A DNA stretch of 17,818 nucleotides from Campylobacterota bacterium. GTDB lineage: Bacteria; Campylobacterota; Campylobacteria; Campylobacterales; SZUA-545. The notes under the pieces were generated by a model. The model ran no database searches and was not told the DNA's origin. It saw nothing but the letters and a program-made list of their open reading frames with translations. The DNA is taken from the NCBI GenBank assembly GCA_030836705.1, contig JAUPLZ010000402.1:1-17818 (forward strand), in the 5' to 3' direction. The position numbers and the translations under genes are program-made. This document shows positions 12,033 through 17,818 of this stretch, piece after piece (the stretch's first letter is position 1; each line of letters opens with the position of its first letter).

Positions 12033-13211
12033 ATGGCAAATGAAACAAACTTTACATTTACAGAGTTAGTTGCTTACAAAGAGGCAACAGAAAACACAAT
12101 ACCAACAAATCCAAAAGGTTTGGTAGTGAGCGGTGTAATCAACTGTACGCTGAAAGACACACAAAAAACAGAAACAAACCCTACGCTTAGTGCTGGTGGT
12201 CAAGCAAGCAGAAAAGACAGAGGAAGCTCTGATTTCGCAGGAAATATTGAGTGTAAAACAATGGGCGCCATTATGCCGTTTATCGTAACTCACATTCTCG
12301 GAGATGCTACAAAAACAAATGTTACAGCAGAGGCTTGGGTAACTACCACAGCTTACGAAGCATTTAACCCATTTACACTCACGGGAGATATTCTTGCTCA
12401 TACAGACGGAACTCACGACTTAGTATGTAAAGTAGGTGGAACATCAGGGGCAACAATCCCAAGTATGGTTGGAAAAGTAAGTGGAGACACGGTAATAGAT
12501 GGCACAGTTACATGGATAGTAAGAAACAAACTTAAGAAGTATGTTGGATATTCAGAGCCTTGTCTAAAAACTTTTGGTGCTGAGTTTAGTGCAGATGCAG
12601 GTTGTGGAAGCGCATCAACATTTAAAAAGAGATTTGCAGGATGTTTTTTAAACTCTTATGAAATCTCAAAAGCAAGTGGAACTATCATTCATAAATATTC
12701 TCTTCCAGTAGTTGCAATGAGTGGTACAGACAATGTTGCTGACACAGCTTTTGCATCTGTAAAAGACGCTGTGGGATACACATCTCAAACGCTTGAAGAG
12801 TCGCCATTTAAATATGATGACTTAATGGTACAAGTAGGCGGAGCAGAGCCTGTTAATGGTAGAAGCTTTAGAATGATGATAAACAGAAATGTTGCACTAG
12901 TGGATGCCGTAGCACAAAACATTAAAGTTTCAAACATTCCACAGATGACAGTTGAGGGCGAAATAAGCTTGAAGTTTACAAAAGAGCAATACCTATCTGC
13001 ATACAACAATGATTCAGCGGTAGTTAAAGCACTTTTTGGAAAAATCAATGGCGACATTGCTCATTTCACATTTAACTATGTTGAAAAAGACAGAGTTGAT
13101 CCAGACTTCTCAACAAACGAACCGGCTTATCTAACAATTCCGCTTACAGCAAGTGGCGATAATGTTACAAAGACAATAGCTTACACAGTGTATTCAGAAA
13201 CTGATTACTAA
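12033..13211 (+). CDS. Tail tube protein, gpV position, with an inserted surface domain (392 aa)
   Basis: This is the probable major tail tube protein: it is followed by the G/GT chaperone and tape measure, as lambda V is. At 392 residues it is far longer than lambda gpV (246). Residues about 101-165 explain part of this: AWVTTTAYEAFNPFTLTGDI, then YvC-like DLVCKVGGTSGATIPS and GDTVIDGTVTW. The pattern 'W...T.Y..GD......G....C...GTSG...P......DGTVTW' is one I know from many phage tail and fibre proteins, usually as a surface or ligand-binding module. The core seems to continue on either side (CGSASTFKKRFAGCFLNSYE, then FRMMINRNVALVD). An AAGGAAAAC site precedes the ATG. Confidence 0.8.
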   Translation: MANETNFTFTELVAYKEATENTIPTNPKGLVVSGVINCTLKDTQKTETNPTLSAGGQASRKDRGSSDFAGNIECKTMGAIMPFIVTHILGDATKTNVTAEAWVTTTAYEAFNPFTLTGDILAHTDGTHDLVCKVGGTSGATIPSMVGKVSGDTVIDGTVTWIVRNKLKKYVGYSEPCLKTFGAEFSADAGCGSASTFKKRFAGCFLNSYEISKASGTIIHKYSLPVVAMSGTDNVADTAFASVKDAVGYTSQTLEESPFKYDDLMVQVGGAEPVNGRSFRMMINRNVALVDAVAQNIKVSNIPQMTVEGEISLKFTKEQYLSAYNNDSAVVKALFGKINGDIAHFTFNYVEKDRVDPDFSTNEPAYLTIPLTASGDNVTKTIAYTVYSETDY

Positions 13212-13219
13212 CATTAGCG

Positions 13220-13253
13220 GGCTTAATGGTTTATTCCTGTTTTCCATTAAGCC
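13220..13253 (+). other. Stable intergenic hairpin after the tail tube gene
   Basis: GGCTTAATGG (13220-13229) pairs perfectly with CCATTAAGCC (13244-13253) around a 14-base loop. No U-run follows (TTGCAAACAA), so it is not a classic terminator. It may protect the 3' end of the abundant tube message after RNA cleavage, or slow transcription. A separate extended -10 promoter lies downstream. Confidence 0.6.
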
Positions 13254-13295
13254 TTGCAAACAAATAACAGGGTTCCTCTCTACTCACAAAAAATA

Positions 13296-13304
13296 TGCTA
13301 CAAT
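13296..13304 (+). promoter_or_regulatory. Extended -10 promoter before the tail chaperone gene
   Basis: TGCTACAAT lies within AAAATATGCTACAATTA, in the gap after the tube gene hairpin and 31 bases before the chaperone ATG. No -35 consensus is visible, so recognition would depend on the extended -10. It matches the motif upstream of the gpW-like gene and the tape measure gene. Confidence 0.45.
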
Positions 13305-13334
13305 TATAAATCCAAAAAAAAACAAGGAAAAAAC

Positions 13335-13958
13335 ATGGAAATTCAAGACAAAGTAAAAGCGTTGGTTGAAAAAGGTTTTCAATCAAGAATATCTAATTTT
13401 TTAGATTCATTAGGTATAGAATCAAAGTTGAGCAAAGTGCTACAAGAAAAGCTAGACAAAATCGGAGACACTCCAGTCTCAGAGCCAACTATATACGAGG
13501 CGTTACAAAAAGACAAAATGGAACTTGCTCTCACTCTTTTCGACAAAGATGAGTTGGTAACAAAATACACTGCAAGAGAAATCGGAGATTTTTTATATGC
13601 GGTTGAACAAAAGATAACTTCCATTAAAAACAACGAGGGTGTTTTCAAGTCCACTCCAAATACAGAAAATTGCCAACTACCAAACTTTATAGAAGTTGAT
13701 GAGCTAATGAAGCTCGGTAGAAAAGATGCAGAACTTAGAGCAAAACTAAAAGATGCAAAAACGGACAAAGAAAAAACAAAAATCATAGATGATATTGCCA
13801 AAACCTCAAAAGCAACAGAAGAAAAAGCTTATGAAATCTCTGGGTTAGATGTTGCAACTTTAACAGATTGGGAAAAAATCTTAGTAGTTTCAACAGTATA
13901 TACTTCAGCGATTGACGCAAACCTAAGCGCGATGGGTAGGTCGCTGGGAAACTTATAG
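13335..13958 (+). CDS. Tail assembly chaperone, gpG-like (207 aa)
   Basis: gpG-type chaperones coat the tape measure while the tail tube is built around it. The ATG chosen gives MEIQDKVKALVEKGFQSRIS and has AAGGAA upstream. An open frame that extends 27 codons further upstream runs through the hairpin and promoter and lacks a site. The product is helical, with EPTIYEALQKDKMELALTLF and a charged stretch ELRAKLKDAKTDKEKTK. It lies between tube and tape measure genes, where gpG belongs (140 residues in lambda). It ends in SLGNL-stop directly after the slippery heptamer. The C-terminal part (ATLTDWEKILVVSTVY) continues into the frameshifted product. Confidence 0.78.
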   Translation: MEIQDKVKALVEKGFQSRISNFLDSLGIESKLSKVLQEKLDKIGDTPVSEPTIYEALQKDKMELALTLFDKDELVTKYTAREIGDFLYAVEQKITSIKNNEGVFKSTPNTENCQLPNFIEVDELMKLGRKDAELRAKLKDAKTDKEKTKIIDDIAKTSKATEEKAYEISGLDVATLTDWEKILVVSTVYTSAIDANLSAMGRSLGNL

Positions 13959-14308
13959 AGTGGTGGTTTGACGAAGACCACATAGCACAAAGAGAAATCA
14001 TCTATAAGCACGGCATTACTCCTACGGAGATAAGAGAAGACGGCATCCAAAAAAGAATAGATGCCTATTTTCCGCCAAAAGCCCCAAATATAGCTTTTAA
14101 AATATTTGGGTTCTTTAGAGATATGGAAAAATATGCCATAAGAGTTGGTGGCATGAGTTCTCAAATAGTAGGGCTTGACCAATGGACAATAGGGGAGATT
14201 GGCAAAAGAGACTACAATATAGAACTGCAAAGGTACCTACCTTTCTTTAAAAAATATGAACAAAAGCTACTAGAAAAATATAGAAGAGACTTAGAGGCAA
14301 ACCGATAG
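13335..14308 (+). CDS. Frameshifted tail assembly chaperone, gpGT-like (about 324 aa)
   Basis: A -1 slip at GGGAAAC (13946-13952) continues reading into a second open frame that starts CTT-ATA-GAG-TGG-TGG and runs to the TAG at 14306-14308. That gives 206 residues of G plus 118 of T: LIEWWFDEDHIAQREIIYKH at the junction and, later, QYLPFF-like LQRYLPFFKKYEQKLLEKY. The -1 frame is closed by TAG at 13937-13939, so the two frames overlap only from 13940 to 13958, and the heptamer lies in that window. Lambda makes gpGT the same way with GGGAAAG. In lambda the minor GT product recruits the tube protein. Confidence 0.75.
13946..13952 (+). other. Slippery heptamer for programmed -1 frameshifting
   Basis: GGGAAAC is in the required register (ctG GGA AAC). 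The zero-frame stop TAG follows one codon later. A short hairpin, GTGGT with ACCAC (13963-13967 with 13977-13981), begins about ten bases downstream and might stimulate slipping. Confidence 0.75.
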
Positions 14309-14323
14309 CTACTAAGTCTTTTA

Positions 14324-14332
14324 TGGTATAAT
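14324..14332 (+). promoter_or_regulatory. Extended -10 promoter before the tape measure gene
   Basis: TGGTATAAT lies in the 55-base gap between the frameshifted frame's stop and the tape measure ATG, within TTTTATGGTATAATACTTC. It has the same core as the element at 5724-5732. No clear -35 is seen. Confidence 0.5.
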
Positions 14333-14363
14333 ACTTCAACAACTTATCAAAAGTGAGCTAACT

Positions 14364-17300
14364 ATGCCGGCTTCAATAACAACAGTCCTAGAGCTTGACG
14401 ACAAGAACTTAAAATCAAAATTAGAATCAGTCAGTAAATACTATAAAGAGACATACTCCGAATGGGCAAAAGCCACAGAAAAAGTAAGTTTAAAAAGCAA
14501 AGACCTTGCCGACCAAAAACAAAAGTTAGCTACAGCAGTATCAAGACTAAACGAAGAAATCAAAAAAGATTCATCAGCTAGCGCGACAGCAATAGCAAAG
14601 CTCAAAAAAGAAATAGATGGCAGAAAAGAACATATAAAAGTTTTAAATGCAGAGAAGAGCGCATTAGCTGCATCTGCATCCGCACAAAGGATAGAGCTAG
14701 GACTAAATAAGTCGGGCATGGACTATTTACAAAAGCAAATATCTTCAAAAAAAGAAGCTACGAGAACAATAGACGAACACGCTAAATCAACCGAAAATCT
14801 AGCAAACACAACTATCCGCTACTTAAGATGGGCGGGAACAATCGCAGGAGTTGTGTACGCAGCCAATAGAGCTTGGGATGCAACACTAGGCACTGGGCTT
14901 CAAGTAAACAAAATGATGGAAGATAACACATCAGGTATTGCAGCACTCTTATCTGCAAACACTCAGATGGTTCTCTCAAACGGTAAGGCAGTAGATAGCT
15001 ACCAAAAGTTTGCAATGGGGCAGAGTGTAGCAAAAGAAACGATGGAGCAACTAAGAATTGCATCTATTAAAACTTATGCAACATTTCCTCAGCTTACAGA
15101 GATATTCCAACAAGCAATCGGTCAAACACTAGGAATGGGCGACAGCTTTGGAAAAACAACAGATGATATAATCCAAAACACAGTAAAGCTATCACAGAGG
15201 ATGTCAAATATCGCTGGTGCGATAGGTATGCCGATGGATAGAGTGCGCGAAGAGATAAGGTCACTACTTTCAGGAAATGTCTCTACCGATTCTTTAATCT
15301 CAACTATGATATTCGGAAGCCCATCTCAAGCAAATCAAGCAATAAACGATGCCAAAAAGCGTGGAGAAAATGGCGTAAAAGAACTACTTGATAAAATGCT
15401 CAAGCCGTTTGACGCACTTGAAAATGTAGAATCGTACACTAAAAACCTACTTGCACTACAAGACGCATGGTCACAAACTATGGCTAAAATGGCAGAGCCT
15501 ATCTTCTCTGACTTAAAAGCAGAGTACAAAGACTTAGCTCAAACAATAACTACAAACCAAAAAGAAATAGTAGAAAGTTTTAACAGCTTCTATGAGGGTT
15601 CAAAACAAGCAATAGAGATACTTGACGACTTGGCAGTAGCAGTAACAGCATATTATGGAACAAAAGGCATAATAGGAATCTACGGCAAAGCAAACACCGC
15701 ACTAGAAACTATGGTGAATTGGACTACCGTATATGATGCAAAAACAAGAACAGCAACCACTTCACTACAAGGGCTTGGCAACGCAGCAAAAGCACTATAC
15801 CTCGCTAACCCTTTTGCTGTATGGGCAACTGGTATTGCAACGGTAATTGCAGGAGTTTATAAACTACAAAGAATATCAGAGAAGTTATCAGGCGAAAGAT
15901 TTACAGAGGGTGTAAAAGGAAGCATATCAACCACTTCTGGCGAACTAGACGAGACCTCTAAAAAAGAAGATATTGACGCTGTACTAAAATCTTACGAAGC
16001 TCAAATAACCGCAAGAGCAAAAATACTAGCAACGGCAGATAAAGAATCGGAAATATATAGACGACATTTGGAAGCTATGACTTTAATAAACGATGAGATG
16101 ATACGACTAAATCAAATCCAAGACGGCACTGCATCCAAAAACAAAGTGACCGTAGAGCTAGGTAAACTTGTAACACAAATTCCAGTAAACGCTGAAACAC
16201 TAAAAGATGCAACAAACTATGTTAATAAATCTATGGAAGACACACTAAGACTAACAAAAGAAATAGACGAAATAAACAAAGACATAGAGCAAAGAAAAAA
16301 AAGACAAGAAGCCCTCCCAAAAACAGCAGAGTATGATCAAGCTCGAAAAGATATACAAAAAGAAATCTCAATAGAGCAAAATGCTATAGCGGAAAAACAA
16401 AAAGAAATAGCAGAAACTAAATCGAAAAACGCAAAAAAGAGTAATAAGCAAGAAGAGCAAGCTTATAAACTAGATGAGCTAAGACTAAGAGTAGCTCAAA
16501 GCAGAATAGAAGCCGAACTAAAAGGCGACATAGACGCAGACACAAGAAGAGAGCTTCAAACACAACTAGTACAGCTTGAAGACCGAAAAGTTATATCAGC
16601 GTGGGAACAGTATGGTTTAGCACTTAAAACAACTAAGTTAAAAGGCGATGCAAAAACCGAAGAGATACTGACAAAAGAAATCGCACTCAACGAAGCAATA
16701 GGCGACCTAAACGAAAAGTACGCAATAGAGCTTGCTAAACAAAGACAAGAAAGAGAGAATATAATCCAAGCCTCTCAAGCACTTCTATCTATTGAGCGAG
16801 AACTTGCTAATCTAAAAGGTGGTAAAAAAGAAACTAATCTTGAGAAAATAGACAGAGAAAGAGAAGCGTTAAATAAAAAACTAGAAGTCGAAACAGACGC
16901 GGTAAAAATCATTTCAATATACACAGAAATAAAACAAAAAGATATAGAACTAGAAGAAGAAAGAATAAGACAAGCTGAACAATTAGTTCAATCGCAGATA
17001 ACTTTAAATGGCGTAATGTCTGAATCGATAGCTTTAAATATGTCGGTTTATGAAACATCAGATAAACTGCTTGAACATATCAATAAAACAAGCGATGGAT
17101 ATATAAGACAGCGTGAAGAAATGCAAGCGTTAACAATGGCTAACTTTGAGTTAGAAGATAGCCTAATGCGTCAATCTAGCGCATATATTAATGCTGATGA
17201 TGCTACAAAAGCCCTTATAGATGAGACGCAAAAAGCTAAAAAAGAAATGCTTGAGCTTAAGCACGCTTTTGATGACATAGAAGATAATAAAATAAAGTTT

Positions 17301-17818
17301 GAGATAGATACTTCAGGTCTAGACGGAACAATAAAGAGTTTGGCGGAGCTAGGCAAAGCGTCTCAGATTTATTACAACAATAATGAAGACTTTAAGAAAA
17401 AAGAAATCGTTTGGAATAAAAGAAGTCTAAAAGCTCAAGAAGACTTTGACAACAAATGGCTAGATGGTTTTGCAACAAAAGAGGATGAAGAAAAAGCTTG
17501 GGGTGAGCTAAACAAACAAAATGCTGAGATAAATCAAGAAAGACAAACCGCAGAAATAGCTGGATATGCAAGCTTGGCTGGAGCTATGTCTCAGTATGCA
17601 GAAGATGGTAGCACGGCAGCAAAAGCTTTAGGAGCAGCACAAAGTGCATTAGCTCTCATAAATTTGGTACAGGGAATATCAACACAATCTAAACTTCCTT
17701 TTCCTATGAATATTGTAGCTATGGCAGCGACGGCATCTGCTGGAGCAGGGTATTTGTCTCAAATTGGGCAAACACTATCAAGCAACAGTGAGTCCATATC
17801 GTATGACGCTAGTTCATC
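14364..17818 (+). CDS. Tape measure protein, gpH position (partial, at least 1151 aa)
   Basis: The frame starts at ATG 14364 (MPASITTVLELDDKNLKSKL) and stays open to the right edge, so the C-terminus is missing. It is already longer than lambda gpH (853). The N-terminal 150 residues are coiled coil rich in Lys, Glu and Ala. Hydrophobic segments lie near residues 152-172 (RYLRWAGTIAGVVYAANRAW) and 480-499 (LANPFAVWATGIATVIAGVY), as expected for a protein that enters the host membrane during DNA delivery. A long coiled-coil stretch follows. The visible end (GAAQSALALINLVQG, then MAATASAGAGYLSQIGQTL) has the Ala/Gly-rich helices typical of tape measures near their C-terminus. The ribosome site is weak (AGTGAG). 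Its length should set tail length. Confidence 0.9.
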   Translation, partial: MPASITTVLELDDKNLKSKLESVSKYYKETYSEWAKATEKVSLKSKDLADQKQKLATAVSRLNEEIKKDSSASATAIAKLKKEIDGRKEHIKVLNAEKSALAASASAQRIELGLNKSGMDYLQKQISSKKEATRTIDEHAKSTENLANTTIRYLRWAGTIAGVVYAANRAWDATLGTGLQVNKMMEDNTSGIAALLSANTQMVLSNGKAVDSYQKFAMGQSVAKETMEQLRIASIKTYATFPQLTEIFQQAIGQTLGMGDSFGKTTDDIIQNTVKLSQRMSNIAGAIGMPMDRVREEIRSLLSGNVSTDSLISTMIFGSPSQANQAINDAKKRGENGVKELLDKMLKPFDALENVESYTKNLLALQDAWSQTMAKMAEPIFSDLKAEYKDLAQTITTNQKEIVESFNSFYEGSKQAIEILDDLAVAVTAYYGTKGIIGIYGKANTALETMVNWTTVYDAKTRTATTSLQGLGNAAKALYLANPFAVWATGIATVIAGVYKLQRISEKLSGERFTEGVKGSISTTSGELDETSKKEDIDAVLKSYEAQITARAKILATADKESEIYRRHLEAMTLINDEMIRLNQIQDGTASKNKVTVELGKLVTQIPVNAETLKDATNYVNKSMEDTLRLTKEIDEINKDIEQRKKRQEALPKTAEYDQARKDIQKEISIEQNAIAEKQKEIAETKSKNAKKSNKQEEQAYKLDELRLRVAQSRIEAELKGDIDADTRRELQTQLVQLEDRKVISAWEQYGLALKTTKLKGDAKTEEILTKEIALNEAIGDLNEKYAIELAKQRQERENIIQASQALLSIERELANLKGGKKETNLEKIDREREALNKKLEVETDAVKIISIYTEIKQKDIELEEERIRQAEQLVQSQITLNGVMSESIALNMSVYETSDKLLEHINKTSDGYIRQREEMQALTMANFELEDSLMRQSSAYINADDATKALIDETQKAKKEMLELKHAFDDIEDNKIKFEIDTSGLDGTIKSLAELGKASQIYYNNNEDFKKKEIVWNKRSLKAQEDFDNKWLDGFATKEDEEKAWGELNKQNAEINQERQTAEIAGYASLAGAMSQYAEDGSTAAKALGAAQSALALINLVQGISTQSKLPFPMNIVAMAATASAGAGYLSQIGQTLSSNSESISYDASS

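Noticed and set aside
13254..13334. Upstream extension of the tail chaperone gene to 13254
   Set aside because: It would begin at the edge of the hairpin, run through the extended -10 promoter and lacks a ribosome site. The ATG at 13335 has AAGGAA.
14123..14308. Independent 61-residue gene starting at 14123
   Set aside because: It is the end of a longer frame open from 13940, with no convincing ribosome site at 14123; the slippery heptamer explains it as the T part of a fusion.
1..17818. CRISPR array, insertion sequence, integrase or attachment site
   Set aside because: No regularly spaced repeats, transposase-like or integrase-like coding sequence, or flanking duplications were seen anywhere in the window.

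Overview
The window is the left half of the structural (late) region of a lambda-like tailed phage or prophage, together with a regulatory hub and a block of small accessory genes on the other strand. The DNA is AT-rich. It prefers AGA, ATA and CTA codons, uses good Shine-Dalgarno sites, and has several extended -10 promoters (TGnTAtAAT). These traits suggest a Campylobacterota host (Sulfurimonas, Arcobacter or Campylobacter-like), but this is an inference: no host gene, integrase or attachment site is visible.

Left block (1-2273, minus strand): ten small genes, read right to left. They start from a perfect consensus promoter (TTGACA-17-TATAAT) at 2305-2333. Two encode probable helix-turn-helix proteins, and several look like conserved phage hypotheticals. 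Two short proteins start with MFKEI and look like distant paralogues. Three intergenic gaps carry a related stem-loop whose arms differ between copies while pairing is kept.

Regulatory hub (2274-2674): divergent promoters, three copies of TAACATAAT sitting on promoter elements, a GC-richer stretch with competing hairpins (a possible cos site or leader RNA), and a second perfect consensus promoter pointing right. That promoter's -10 lies inside a 12-bp palindrome, and a near copy follows 49 bp downstream.

Right block (2675-17818, plus strand): an unknown 115-residue gene, then genes in the order of phage lambda: Nu1, A, W, B, C/Nu3, D, E, small FI-position ORFs, FII, Z, U, V, G/GT and H. Many junctions overlap (ATGA, GTGA, TAATG). 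Lengths track lambda closely. The first two products package DNA. The portal, gpW-like protein, protease/scaffold, decoration protein and capsid protein build the head. The rest build a long non-contractile tail; no sheath gene is seen, so a siphovirus is expected.

Two lambda-style recoding or nesting devices are visible. A scaffold start with a strong internal Shine-Dalgarno lies inside the protease gene (ATG at 8365). A -1 slippery heptamer GGGAAAC (13946-13952) lies in the only 19-nt overlap between the G and T frames. The tape-measure gene runs off the right edge. Departures from lambda include extra extended -10 promoters inside the late operon, an inserted 'DGTVTW'-type domain in the tail tube protein, and paired 53-residue ORFs at the FI position.
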